Below, one piece after another: positions 36,901 to 45,956 of a stretch of DNA of 64,000 nt (the first letter of the stretch is position 1; each line of letters opens with the position of its first letter). The translations under genes and the position numbers were made by a program. Source of the stretch: Flavobacterium sp. 1355 (GTDB lineage Bacteria; Bacteroidota; Bacteroidia; Flavobacteriales; Flavobacteriaceae); assembly GCF_017833415.1 (NCBI RefSeq), contig NZ_JAFICC010000018.1:46246-110245 (forward strand), given 5' to 3'. Under the pieces are notes generated by a model. It was not told the DNA's origin and did not search any database. It saw only the letters and a list, made by a program, of their open reading frames with translations.

Positions 36901-36903
36901 TAA

Positions 36904-38157
36904 TCAAAACTCTTCAACAACAGGATCTAAATTCAACTCTGTAAAATCCCTTTCTGATTTTGAGATTACAATTGTCGCTGCTGTATTTCCGATTAAGTTT
37001 GTAATTGCTCTGGCCTCACTCATAAATTTATCAACTCCTAATAAAAAAGCCAAACCTTCTACGGGAATTTTATGCAATGCCGTTAATGTCGAAGCCAGGA
37101 CTATAAATCCGCTTCCGGTCACGCCGGCTGCTCCTTTTGAGGTGATCATCAAAATACCAATTACACTCAAAATTTCGAAAAAGCTTAAATGCACATCATA
37201 CAACTGCGCTAAAAAGATTACTGACATCGATAAATAAATCGAAGTTCCGTCGAGATTAAAAGAATAACCTGTCGGAACCACCAGCCCCACAACCGATTTA
37301 CTACAGCCCATTCTTTCGAGTTTTACCATAATACTTGGCAAAGCAGCTTCTGAGGAGGAAGTTCCCAAAACCAGTAAAAGTTCTTCCTTGATGTATTTAA
37401 GGATTGCAAGAATACTGATTTTATAATATTTCAGAATGCTTCCTAAAATCAGAAAAACGAATAAAAACATGGTCAGATAAACCGACAGCATTAATTTGCC
37501 AAGCGGAATTAAAGTCTGGAGACCAAACTTTCCGATCGTATAGGCCATCCCTCCAAACGCACCCAAAGGAGCGAGATACATAACGTATTTTAAGCCTGTA
37601 AAAACTACTCTTGACATTCTTTCTAAAACTAAGATTGTCTGTTCTCTTTTTTGATAAAAATTTAATGCAATACCACAGACAATTGCTGCCAGTAAAACCT
37701 GAAGCGTAAAATTGGAAAGGAAGAATTTTAACCACGAGAAATGTTCTGCCGTACCGCTCGTATATTGACTGGCATCCTGCAAGGCCAAACCTGTTTTGTC
37801 AATTTTTCCGGGTTTAAAGACATAAGCAACTGTTACACCAATTGCCAATGCAACGGTCGAAACCACTTCAAAATAGCCTAATGCCTTAATCCCGATTCTG
37901 CCTACTTTTTTGAGATTTCCCATACCGGAAATTCCCAAAACAATGGTCAGAAATATAATCGGGCCAATAAAGAGTTTGATAATATCTACAAAACTGTCGC
38001 CAACAATTTTCATTTTTACAGCATTTTGCGGCGAAAAATGTCCGAGCAAAACTCCAGTAATAATGGCAATCAGAACCCAAAAAGTCAGATTGGTAAAAAT
38101 GGTGTTTAAGGTACTTTTTTGAGGTTTAGGAGGGAGATTGGATTGATTTATATTCAT
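36904..38157 (-). CDS. Dicarboxylate/amino acid:cation symporter (DAACS)
   Basis: 417 residues with about eight TM helices and two re-entrant loops. Signature elements are the serine-rich loop LGTSSSEAALPSIM, the NLDGTSIYLSM motif and the conserved GVDKFMSEARAITNLIGN near the C-terminus. Members (GltP, DctA) take up glutamate, aspartate or C4-dicarboxylates with protons or sodium. The exact substrate is not evident. It is transcribed alone toward a repeat region. Confidence 0.94.
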   Translation of the reverse strand: MNINQSNLPPKPQKSTLNTIFTNLTFWVLIAIITGVLLGHFSPQNAVKMKIVGDSFVDIIKLFIGPIIFLTIVLGISGMGNLKKVGRIGIKALGYFEVVSTVALAIGVTVAYVFKPGKIDKTGLALQDASQYTSGTAEHFSWLKFFLSNFTLQVLLAAIVCGIALNFYQKREQTILVLERMSRVVFTGLKYVMYLAPLGAFGGMAYTIGKFGLQTLIPLGKLMLSVYLTMFLFVFLILGSILKYYKISILAILKYIKEELLLVLGTSSSEAALPSIMVKLERMGCSKSVVGLVVPTGYSFNLDGTSIYLSMSVIFLAQLYDVHLSFFEILSVIGILMITSKGAAGVTGSGFIVLASTLTALHKIPVEGLAFLLGVDKFMSEARAITNLIGNTAATIVISKSERDFTELNLDPVVEEF

Positions 38158-38192
38158 GAAAGTTTGTTAGATAATTTCACAAATATATAAAA

Positions 38193-38518
38193 AATGCAGA
38201 CCTGTAAGCCGGATTCTGTCCCTGATAAATCAGGGCCTTATCATTTATCTAGATTCCGAATTACTCCGGAACTCAAGCTACCTACCCTTCAGCAACGAAC
38301 GAGAAGCCCTTAAATGCTGATATACTTGGTATTTCACCGCATAGAGTTTACCTGGTTTCACTACAGCATTACCTGTACATACTTTCTGTTGCACTTGTCC
38401 TTGCGCTATTTCTAACGCCGACGGGTGTTACCCGCTATGCTTCTCTGTGGTGTCCGGACTTTCCTCCCTCCCAGTCCCGATAGCTATCGGTATGGAACGA
38501 CGATAAGGCGGTCTGCGC
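38193..38518 (-). ncRNA. rnpB: RNase P RNA (bacterial type A)
   Basis: On the minus strand the universally conserved 5' core GAGGAAAGTCCGGACACC is present, and the 3' end has ACAGAATCCGGCTTACAGGT with ATAAATGATAAGG just before. The flanks GCAGACC and GGTCTGC pair as helix P1. The length of about 325 nt and all conserved regions fit the catalytic RNA that matures tRNA 5' ends. One peripheral helix near the 5' end is the palindrome CCGATAGCTATCGG (38477-38490). The ends are accurate to a few nucleotides. Confidence 0.97.
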
Positions 38519-38520
38519 GG

Positions 38521-38528
38521 CAAAAGTA
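38521..38528 (-). promoter_or_regulatory. -7 promoter box of rnpB
   Basis: TACTTTTG on the minus strand (TAnnTTTG) ends about 3-7 nt before the deduced 5' end of RNase P RNA, the right place for a -7 element. Confidence 0.65.
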
Positions 38529-38643
38529 ACAATTTATAACGGAAGATTATTGATTTTAAAATTTAGATTTTCGATCCAAATACGCAACTTTTTAATTTTA
38601 AATTGGTTATCTTTAAAATCCATAATTTTAAAATTCAATTATT

Positions 38644-38937
38644 ATGACTAGAATGTATCACTACGCAACTGTTTCAAAAGCTTTAGATCAATTGAATGAA
38701 AAAGGATTTACATGCGACTTTAATTTAAATAATGACGCAATAAAAAAGAATCCCGAAAAATTTGAAATTGTACATGTGTATCGATACGAAGGAGCGTCGG
38801 ATCCGGGCGATGAAGCAGTTGTTTATGGAATTAAATCCAGTTCAGGAAAAAAAGGAGTGTATGTATCAGGCTTCTCAGCCGATTCTGATTCTGAGACTTC
38901 AAAGATATTATTGGAGTTGAGTATAAAAGGAAGATGA
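38644..38937 (+). CDS. Small conserved-looking protein of unknown function
   Basis: 97 residues, no signal peptide, no TM helix, slightly acidic, starting MTRMYHYATVSKALDQLNEKGF. Short helices and strands ending in FSADSDSETSKILLELSIKGR suggest a compact alpha/beta domain. I recall this Bacteroidetes family sometimes being labelled phosphoribosylpyrophosphate synthetase, but the protein is far too short and has no PRPP motif, so I do not use that name. Confidence 0.72.
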   Translation: MTRMYHYATVSKALDQLNEKGFTCDFNLNNDAIKKNPEKFEIVHVYRYEGASDPGDEAVVYGIKSSSGKKGVYVSGFSADSDSETSKILLELSIKGR

Positions 38938-39000
38938 TACTAAATTACAGGTTTTTGAAATTCCACATTCCAATCAAAATTGGAATCAGATTTATTTCGG

Positions 39001-39064
39001 TGTAAGGAGAAATCACATTCTGAACTCACATACTATGAATCAGCGGGTATGATTTCTCCTTACA
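39001..39064. repeat. 15-bp perfect inverted repeat after the 97-residue gene
   Basis: TGTAAGGAGAAATCA at 39001-39015 and its complement at 39050-39064 with a 34-nt spacer that itself holds short pairings. The hairpin lies between the convergent 97-residue gene and the LysM gene. No poly-T follows on either side, so it may be an RNA-end stabiliser or a miniature element. Confidence 0.7.
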
Positions 39065-39164
39065 ACGATATAATACAAAAAGAGGTAAAATCTTGTGCTT
39101 TAAAAAATTCCATAAAAAAAAAGCCCCTCAATTAAGACAGACTTTTAAAACAGTAAAAAAATAA

Positions 39165-39536
39165 TTATACTGTTGGTATTTTTAATTTCCAACCCACCTC
39201 AATCAGGTCGGGATTTTTGATAATATCTTTATTGGCTTCATATATATCCTGCCAGGACACTCCGTATGCTTTTCCGATTTTAGAAAGCGAATCGCCGTTT
39301 TCTACTGTATATTCTCTGGAAACTTTCTCCGTAACTTCAATATTCATTACAACATCTGCCGATCTGTACTCGGGATCTATTTTATTGTAAGCGTCCCAGA
39401 GCTTGTCTTTGTCTGCTGCAGAATTTGCTGTACCATCGATATATAAAACATTGTCCTGTTCTCTAACCTGCAAATTAGTGATTCCTAAGTTTTCTGCCAG
39501 ATTTGTTACTTCTCTGTATTTATCTTGTAAACTCAT
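39165..39536 (-). CDS. LysM-domain protein with BON-like N-terminal part
   Basis: 123 residues. The C-terminal 50 residues are a LysM repeat (YTVENGDSLSKIGKAYGVSWQDIYEANKD in two stretches, ending GWKLKIP). The N-terminal 70 residues (ITNLQVREQDNVLYIDGTA and NKIDPEYRSADVVMNIEV) have a BON-like alternation. No signal peptide is present, like E. coli YgaU, a potassium-responsive protein of the same plan. It follows a BON lipoprotein gene with an 7-bp gap, so the two are one operon. Confidence 0.85.
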   Translation of the reverse strand: MSLQDKYREVTNLAENLGITNLQVREQDNVLYIDGTANSAADKDKLWDAYNKIDPEYRSADVVMNIEVTEKVSREYTVENGDSLSKIGKAYGVSWQDIYEANKDIIKNPDLIEVGWKLKIPTV

Positions 39537-39543
39537 AACTTGC

Positions 39544-40023
39544 TTATTTAATAGTTAATTTGTTATCAACTTTTTTAGGTTTCAATTCCTGCAGGCTTTG
39601 CATTAAAGGCTGTAATTGATTTCTTTTGATTTCTCCCGAAAGTGTTACTACACCACCTACAACGGTAGCGCTCACGCCATCATAAGCTTTTACAACATCA
39701 CTTACAGATTTATCTAATTCACTGTCTGAACTTATAATTACTGCCGCAGCAGCAGGTTCTTCATTCGGTGCCTGAATGTCACAGTTGTTTATTACAGATT
39801 TTACTCCTTTGGTTTCTTTTACAGTACTTTCTATATTTTGTTTGAAAGCATCATCTTTGCAAATTCCCGAAATTGTAGCAACACCTTCCTGTACATCAAC
39901 ATGTACTCCCGGCTTATCTCTTAATTTTGCATTTATGTCTTTTTGAATGTCTGCATCTTTAGGACCGCAGGCCACTAAAGAAAATGCCAAACACATTCCC
40001 AATAAAATCGACTTCATTTTCAT
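39544..40023 (-). CDS. BON-domain lipoprotein
   Basis: 159 residues with a lipoprotein signal ending in lipobox LVAC (Cys at about 19). Two BON domains are seen, at about 27-85 (GVHVDVQEGVATISGICKD) and 105-158 (GVSATVVGGVVTLSGEIKR). BON domains bind lipid surfaces or bridge periplasmic complexes, and are common in envelope stress proteins such as OsmY. It is cotranscribed with the downstream LysM gene, which suggests a shared envelope role. Confidence 0.9.
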   Translation of the reverse strand: MKMKSILLGMCLAFSLVACGPKDADIQKDINAKLRDKPGVHVDVQEGVATISGICKDDAFKQNIESTVKETKGVKSVINNCDIQAPNEEPAAAAVIISSDSELDKSVSDVVKAYDGVSATVVGGVVTLSGEIKRNQLQPLMQSLQELKPKKVDNKLTIK

Positions 40024-40129
40024 AATGATATTTTTTAAAAATTAAATACCTAAAATTAAATGAATTGAGATCTAAAACATTACAAGATACTCTTGCCGTT
40101 TTTATATTTTTTCCAGTAATTATAGAACA

Positions 40130-40843
40130 TTATATATCAAAAGTAACAACGAGGGGTTTATGATCGCTGTGCATTTTCCAGTCGTTGTAAGTCCCGACTT
40201 CAACACTTTTTAAAACATTCATAAAATTATTTGAAGCAAAACAATAATCAAGATGATAGGGTTTATTTTCATGGCGGTACAAAAACAAAGTAGGATGTAT
40301 TTCTTTGCCCTGTTCCTGATTATAGAATTTATGATAAACGCTAAATATGTTTTTCTCTGCTAATTTGCTGACAACTGTAGAGTGATTTCCTTCTCTTCTT
40401 GGCCTGTCCCAAATGGTATTGCTGTTAAAATCTCCGATTAGGATACAAGGATTTTCAGAAAGCAGTTTTTCATAATAATTAATTGCTTTCCAAACCTGTG
40501 TTACATATTGGCCGTCTTTGTCTTGTGGATTGTTTGCCCAAATGGCGAATAAAATAAAATCTATTTTTCCGTTGGAAACGGAGATTGGCAGTACATTTTT
40601 AAAATCAGGATTATGGCAATCCATAAGTTCAAATCTGTAATCACTATACGAAAAAACGCCCAGCCCTTTGTTTTGGTTTGTGCCATACCAAAGTATATCG
40701 GACGGTGTTGTAACATTTTCGGGAAATCTTAATTTATCGATATTTTCGCATTCCGGAATTATCAGAATATCCGGTTGGTGAACCAAAATAAACCCGGCTT
40801 TTTTCCTGAAAGCCATATTACAATTCCAGGTTGCGATTTTCAT
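40130..40843 (-). CDS. Endonuclease/exonuclease/phosphatase-family protein
   Basis: 237 residues of the EEP fold. The metal Glu is in LIIPECEN, the IGDFNSN motif has the catalytic Asp and Asn, and SDHKPLVV the terminal Asp-His. The opening MKIATWNCNMA is typical of the family. No signal peptide, so cytosolic; a DNA-repair-like or phosphodiesterase activity cannot be distinguished. The gap to the upstream GNAT gene is 3 bp, so the two are in one operon. Confidence 0.88.
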   Translation of the reverse strand: MKIATWNCNMAFRKKAGFILVHQPDILIIPECENIDKLRFPENVTTPSDILWYGTNQNKGLGVFSYSDYRFELMDCHNPDFKNVLPISVSNGKIDFILFAIWANNPQDKDGQYVTQVWKAINYYEKLLSENPCILIGDFNSNTIWDRPRREGNHSTVVSKLAEKNIFSVYHKFYNQEQGKEIHPTLFLYRHENKPYHLDYCFASNNFMNVLKSVEVGTYNDWKMHSDHKPLVVTFDI

Positions 40844-40846
40844 CTT

Positions 40847-41290
40847 CTATTCTATTTCCTGATTCAATTCAAACAAAATAAAAGAATCATCTCCAATTCC
40901 GCCTATCCCTTTTTGTACAAATCCTGTCTTTTTATAAAATGCGATTGCTTCTGAGTTTTTCTGGAGACATTTTAACTTTACAGGAAAACCTGTTTTATTG
41001 ACAGCACATTTTAAAAGTGCTTTTCCGATGCCTAATTTCTGAAATGTCTGGTCTATAAATAAATGATGTACAAAATTATCCGGCACCCAGATAGAGATAA
41101 ATCCGGCTATTTTTTCATCATACAAAGCAGTTAAAATATATTCTTCACGCGTCTGCGCATCAAAATCTAATAAATCAAAAGCAGACTGATCTTTCCAGAC
41201 AAAAGTGCTTTTGCGGACTTTTAGAAATAATTCGCGCAATACATCTCTGTCACTTTCCCTGAACCCGATAATTTTTATTTTGTTATCCAT
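40847..41290 (-). CDS. GNAT-family N-acetyltransferase
   Basis: 147 residues. The acetyl-CoA loop is in LFIDQTFQKLGIGKALLKCA (motif A, Q-x-x-G-x-G), followed by motif B NSEAIAFYKKTGFVQKG. The substrate is unknown. It forms a run of same-strand genes with the EEP enzyme and the membrane protein upstream (23-bp gap). Confidence 0.9.
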   Translation of the reverse strand: MDNKIKIIGFRESDRDVLRELFLKVRKSTFVWKDQSAFDLLDFDAQTREEYILTALYDEKIAGFISIWVPDNFVHHLFIDQTFQKLGIGKALLKCAVNKTGFPVKLKCLQKNSEAIAFYKKTGFVQKGIGGIGDDSFILFELNQEIE

Positions 41291-41313
41291 CCTATCAATT
41301 CAACTATTTACGC

Positions 41314-41973
41314 TTAATCAAACCTGAACAAAATTTTTACTCCAAACCAAAAAATAAAAAAGACCAAACCTAAAACTAAAATCCTGTTCCCTTGTTTTCT
41401 GTCGTTTTCAGAATAGACATAAACCCTGTTTCCATCCGGGAGTACCTTTTTATAAGTCAGCAAATGCCAACCGACAAAAACACCCAGTAATCCGCCAAGC
41501 AAGGCTGTGATATAGCCCAGAATTATATATCCACTTTGGCTTTTTTCCGGTTTGGATAATTCTGTAATTCTTTGTTTTTTAATTTCTTCAATTTTTAAAG
41601 GTGTTATTTCCTGCCCTCTTTCCCTGAGTAACTTCTTTGCAAGAGAGACATCAAATTTATTCCATTCATCACTTTTTGCAATAACATCTATTAATTCTTC
41701 ATCAGAGAAACTTAATAAATAATAATCTTTATCAATTTCGCTAATTTCTATTTCTGATTTTTCTTCTAATAGGATATTGACTTTTTCAAAATCATCATTT
41801 TTGATCTTAATACAATATTCAGTTCCAAAATTGTTATTTGCAAAAGTCGGATCAAAACTCAGTGAATTATCTTCTAATACATATTTTATATTTTGGTCTG
41901 AAAGCAATTTGCCAAATTGTTTTGCACTATACTGATCATTAAATTTTTGAAATGTTATAAAGTCTTCGTTCAT
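41314..41973 (-). CDS. DUF2007-like protein with two C-terminal TM helices
   Basis: 219 residues. The N-terminal 75 residues (ITFQKFNDQYSAKQFGKLLS, later YCIKIKNDDFEKVNILLEE) resemble the signal-transducing DUF2007 domain. A middle region (LLSFSDEELIDVIAKSDEWNKFD) follows, and two hydrophobic helices near 150-172 and 196-216 anchor it. It is probably a membrane protein with a large cytoplasmic part. I do not know a function. Confidence 0.7.
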   Translation of the reverse strand: MNEDFITFQKFNDQYSAKQFGKLLSDQNIKYVLEDNSLSFDPTFANNNFGTEYCIKIKNDDFEKVNILLEEKSEIEISEIDKDYYLLSFSDEELIDVIAKSDEWNKFDVSLAKKLLRERGQEITPLKIEEIKKQRITELSKPEKSQSGYIILGYITALLGGLLGVFVGWHLLTYKKVLPDGNRVYVYSENDRKQGNRILVLGLVFFIFWFGVKILFRFD

Positions 41974-42056
41974 TGAATTTTTAAGTTGTAATTATTTTAA
42001 GAGTAACTGGTTTTTATTAAATAATACTAAACATAAGCTAACAAATTTGTACTTTA

Positions 42057-42668
42057 TCAATTAACAAATTCACTTTCGTGCTCGCGAATGTATTTAATTC
42101 GAAGTTTACTAATATTTTGTTTTTTCTCTAAATCATAAAACTCATCATCAAATTTATTTAATGGATTATCCTTATAGGATTTACTGAAACTTTCCATACT
42201 TCCATCGTCATAGGCGGATAATCTCTCTTTGTTTTCTTGATAAACAATATTAGCTCTGGAAACTAAGTCAGCAAATTTATTTGCTTTAATAATCTTTAAG
42301 CCATTTAATGCCATTTCTGCAAATTCTCCATCTGAATTATAATAATATTGATTAAATCCTCCATTATTTACTTCTGCTTCTAATATCCAGGTAGCCCAAA
42401 ACATTTGTTGACCTGCACTTAATTTTTTAATATGCTCAAATTCATTATCAAAATCGCCTTTAAAAGTTTCTACAATATTTTCATATATAGCGCCTTCAAT
42501 ATCTTCATCAGAAAGTTTATCAATGATTTGAATTGTAAGAGCTACATTTTTGTTTTGTTCATTTACATTTTTTTCTGACACTATTTTATCATCTGGTTTT
42601 TCCATTTGTTTATTATTACAACTGGAAAGAATGGTTAACAACAAGAGAACTAAAATTGATTTTTTCAT
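42057..42668 (-). CDS. DUF4375-domain lipoprotein
   Basis: 203 residues. Signal peptide with lipobox ILSSC (Cys16). The mature part has the DUF4375 signature NNGGFNQYYYNSDGEFAEMA (about residues 110-129) and the following helix bundle. The family is named for a DMP19-like fold; cytosolic members are common, and an exported lipoprotein version is less usual. Function unknown. Confidence 0.8.
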   Translation of the reverse strand: MKKSILVLLLLTILSSCNNKQMEKPDDKIVSEKNVNEQNKNVALTIQIIDKLSDEDIEGAIYENIVETFKGDFDNEFEHIKKLSAGQQMFWATWILEAEVNNGGFNQYYYNSDGEFAEMALNGLKIIKANKFADLVSRANIVYQENKERLSAYDDGSMESFSKSYKDNPLNKFDDEFYDLEKKQNISKLRIKYIREHESEFVN

Positions 42669-42858
42669 GTATATGCAATTGGGAATGATAATTTCCTGCT
42701 AAAATTAATCCTTTTTTCATTACAAAAAATAAAGACCGAAATTCAAACCAAAAAACTGTATTTCGCCTAATTCACTAATTGACAATACTAAAAACGACAA
42801 TGGTAAAAACGGTTAAAATCTTTCAATTTTTAAATTTTTAAATCATTAAATTATACTC

Positions 42859-42866
42859 TATATTTG
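42859..42866 (+). promoter_or_regulatory. -7 promoter box of dnaX
   Basis: TATATTTG (TAnnTTTG) 19 bp before the ATG at 42886. Confidence 0.6.
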
Positions 42867-42885
42867 CTATCGAATAAAAAAGAAT

Positions 42886-44639
42886 ATGGAACAATTTGTA
42901 GTATCGGCCCGTAAATACCGTCCGCAGACATTTAAAGATGTTGTGGGGCAGAAAGCCATTACCAACACTTTGCTAAATGCCATAGAAAGCAATCACCTTG
43001 CCTCAGCTTTATTATTCACAGGACCTCGTGGGGTTGGAAAAACAACCTGCGCGCGTATTCTTGCGAGAAAAATAAATCAGCCCGGATATGATGATCCAAA
43101 CGAAGATTTTGCATTTAACGTTTTTGAACTGGATGCTGCTTCAAACAACTCTGTTGATGATATCAGAAGCCTGATTGATCAGGTTCGAATCCCGCCACAA
43201 ACGGGACAGTATAAAGTCTATATTATTGACGAGGTTCATATGTTGTCTTCGGCAGCTTTTAATGCTTTTCTGAAAACATTAGAAGAGCCGCCAAAACATG
43301 CTATTTTTATCTTAGCCACAACAGAGAAACATAAAATTATTCCAACGATTTTATCACGTTGTCAGATTTTTGATTTCAAGAGAATTACTGTAAAAGATGC
43401 CAAAGAACATTTGGCAGATGTTGCGGCAAGTCAGGGAATCAATTTTGAGGATGATGCTTTGCATATCATTGCCCAAAAGGCAGATGGTGCAATGCGTGAC
43501 GCTTTGTCTATTTTTGACCGTGTGGTTTCTTTTTGCGGAACCAACCTGACCCGTCAGGCAGTAACAGAAAACCTAAACGTTTTAGATTACGAAACTTATA
43601 TTTCGATTACCGATTTACTTTTAGAAAATCAAATTCCCGAACTTTTACTGGCATACAACGAAATCCTTGCAAAAGGTTTTGACGGGCATCATTTTATTGC
43701 CGGTCTGGCTTCGCATTTCAGGGATTTACTGGTAAGCAAAACTCCTGCTACAATTTCTTTACTAGAAGTTGGCGAACAGGCACAGCAAATGTATGGCGTA
43801 CAATCTCAAAAGTGTTCTCAGGACTTTTTATTAAAAGGAATTGATATTGCAAACGATTGTGATTTAAAGTACAAACTGAGCCAAAACCAGCGTCTTCTGG
43901 TCGAATTATGTTTGATGCAACTGGCCTCTATCAACTTTGATGGAGAAAAAAAAAAGCTGAGCAATTCATAATCCCTCCTGTTTACTTTAAAAACGGCAGT
44001 TACTCTATTGTTGAAATTCCGAGTCCAAAAACCGAAATTCCAAACCAAACACCTGCAGTTTCAAACACGCAAGAGACAAGTGTTGTAAGCAATAAGCCAG
44101 CTGAGACTGAACCAAAAACAGAAACTGCTCCTCAGCATGTTCCAGAATCTCCAAAGCCTCCCGTTAGTAATGAACCAAAAGTTTCTGCTTTTTCATTATC
44201 GAGCATTCGCAAGAAAAAAGAACTGGAAGCCAGCAGCAAATTTTATGTAAAACCATCAACAACACTGCCTACAGAAGAGTTTAATGAAACGGACATGTTG
44301 CTGCAGTGGAATAAATATGCACAGCGTTTAGGCGAAAAAGGTTTTAAAATTATGGAATCGTTATTATTGATTAACGATCCAAAATTAGACGGTACAAGAA
44401 TTACGTTAGAATTACCAAACGAGGGTTCTAAATTAGATTTTGAAAGTCAGCTTAATGGACTTTTAGGCCACTTAAAAGGTCATTTGCACAACCACGATAT
44501 TACGATTGAGGTTATCGTAAATGAAACTATCGAAACCAAACGCAGTTTTAATGATCAGGACAGATACAACCGTCTGTTAGAAATAAATCCAAATATTGAA
44601 CTTTTGCGTTCTACATTTGGATTAGATTTAAATTCTTAA
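42886..44639 (+). CDS. dnaX: DNA polymerase III gamma/tau, split by a ten-A run
   Basis: Residues 1-350 are the clamp-loader ATPase: YRPQTFKDVVGQ, Walker A GPRGVGKTTCARILA, Walker B IIDEVHMLSS, and the sensor EEPPKHAIFILATTEKHK. At 43946-43955 there are ten consecutive A. Read straight on, the frame ends at TAA 43969-43971, giving a gamma-length 361-residue product. The -1 frame is open from there to 44639 and encodes the proline-rich linker and the C-terminal tau domain (LLQWNKYAQRLGEKGFKIM). Tau therefore needs ribosomal or RNA-polymerase slippage, or else the run length is misread. The usual zinc-binding cysteines of the bacterial DnaX are mostly absent, as in many Bacteroidetes. Confidence 0.9.
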
Positions 44640-44665
44640 TTTTTTCCTGCACAAACACATTGATT

Positions 44666-44721
44666 TTTCACGAATTTCTTTGATCAAAAATTTAAAAAAT
44701 AATTCGTGTAAATTCGTGAAA
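44666..44721. repeat. TTTCACGAATTT inverted repeat between convergent genes
   Basis: TTTCACGAATTT at 44666-44677 and its complement at 44710-44721, with a third AATTCGTG copy just before the right arm. It lies between dnaX and the convergent oxidoreductase gene, and its words recur at 28043 and 46557. Confidence 0.65.
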
Positions 44722-44737
44722 CTAGCAGCAAACTTAC

Positions 44738-45316
44738 TTATTTATTTTGCAATCCTAAATTATAGACTTTCTGCAGCCACTTTTTTCTCTGCACATCATC
44801 GGCTGTTTTTACAATTCCGATGTAGGTTACTTTTACTGGTTTTATGCCACAGAATTCTAAGGTTGATTTCTTTAGCTGATTAACGCTTGGTCTGCCAAAA
44901 AACAATCTGTAATACCAGCCCGGCTGATCTAAAGTGGTGATGATATGGGCTGTTTTTCCTTTTAGTAATTTGTCCCACCAAACTGAATTTTCACGGTACT
45001 GAAAAGCCATTCCGGGCAAAAATAAACGGTCTATAAATCCTTTTGTAATTGCCGGAAGTCCGCCCCACCAAACAGGATGAATCCAAACCAGATGATCGGC
45101 GTTTTGAATCTTTTGCCATGCAGCCAATAAATCGGGTTCTAATTCGGTTCGTTTTTGATAACCAAATTTTAAATTGGGATTAAATTCTAAATCGGCAATT
45201 GTAATTGTTTCCACCTGAGATCCAGAATTCATTACCCCTTCATGATATTCATTAGCAATCGCAAAGTTGAAACTTTCATGATTGGGATGACCGTTTATAA
45301 TCAGTATTTTTTTCAT
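44738..45316 (-). CDS. Flavodoxin-fold NAD(P)H-dependent oxidoreductase
   Basis: 192 residues from ATG 45316. MKKILIINGHPNHESFNFAIA is the FMN-binding opening of the NQO/MdaB/KefF family; HPVWWGGLPAITKGFIDRLFLPGMAF in the middle binds the isoalloxazine, and ITTLDQPGWYY follows. Such enzymes reduce quinones or electrophiles with two electrons. An upstream extension to 45376 is possible but not conserved-looking. The Crp/Fnr gene lies directly upstream on the same strand. Confidence 0.9.
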   Translation of the reverse strand: MKKILIINGHPNHESFNFAIANEYHEGVMNSGSQVETITIADLEFNPNLKFGYQKRTELEPDLLAAWQKIQNADHLVWIHPVWWGGLPAITKGFIDRLFLPGMAFQYRENSVWWDKLLKGKTAHIITTLDQPGWYYRLFFGRPSVNQLKKSTLEFCGIKPVKVTYIGIVKTADDVQRKKWLQKVYNLGLQNK

Positions 45317-45381
45317 ATTCTTATATTTTATATTTAGTACAAAAATACCAGTAGCATGAAAAAAGATACTGGACAAATGTC

Positions 45382-45942
45382 CTATAAAATCGCTTTCCGA
45401 ATGCGGCTTAAATGTCTTGGTGTAACGCCTAAATAAGAAGCCAGATATTGAAGCGGTATCAACTGAAGGTATTTTTGATGATTTTGATACAATTCTTCGT
45501 AACGTTCTTTTCCTGATAGTTTCTGAAAAGAAATCATTCTTTTTTGAAGTGTTACGTATTCCATTTCGGTTAATTTCCTGCCGATTTCCTGCCAGTGAAT
45601 ACCGGTTCCATACAGCTTTTCCAAACTTTCACGACTAATAACCTGCAATTCTGTATAGTCCAGGGCCTGAATATTTTCCTGGGCTGCTTCCTGCAGTATA
45701 AAACTGGAAAACGATGCCATAAATTCATTTTCGAAAGCAAAACAATTGGTGATTTCGTTTTCCTGATGATTGAAGAAATAGGATCTTAAAATCCCTTTTT
45801 TTATAAAAAAAATTTCATTGCAAACCTGATTTTCCTTCACCAAAAGTTCTCCTTTTTTGAGTGTGCGCGTCGTTATTAAATCATCCAGAAGAGCTAACTC
45901 AGCCACAGGTATAATTTGCATGGATTGAAATACAGATTTCAT
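45382..45942 (-). CDS. Crp/Fnr-family transcriptional regulator
   Basis: 186 residues. The cNMP-like beta-roll is at about 20-110 (TLKKGELLVKENQVCNEIFF and KKGILRSYFF) and the winged helix at about 145-185 (LQYLASYLGVTPRHLSRIRK). No iron-sulfur cysteines are evident. It is 65 bp upstream of the oxidoreductase gene in the same direction, an arrangement suggesting redox- or electrophile-linked autoregulation. It differs from the protein at 229-813 mostly in the N-terminal domain. Confidence 0.88.
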   Translation of the reverse strand: MKSVFQSMQIIPVAELALLDDLITTRTLKKGELLVKENQVCNEIFFIKKGILRSYFFNHQENEITNCFAFENEFMASFSSFILQEAAQENIQALDYTELQVISRESLEKLYGTGIHWQEIGRKLTEMEYVTLQKRMISFQKLSGKERYEELYQNHQKYLQLIPLQYLASYLGVTPRHLSRIRKAIL

Positions 45943-45956
45943 TTTAAACTAATTAG

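Noticed and set aside
38644..38937. Phosphoribosylpyrophosphate synthetase
   Set aside because: A label I recall for this small family; at 97 residues with no PRPP-binding motif it cannot be that enzyme.
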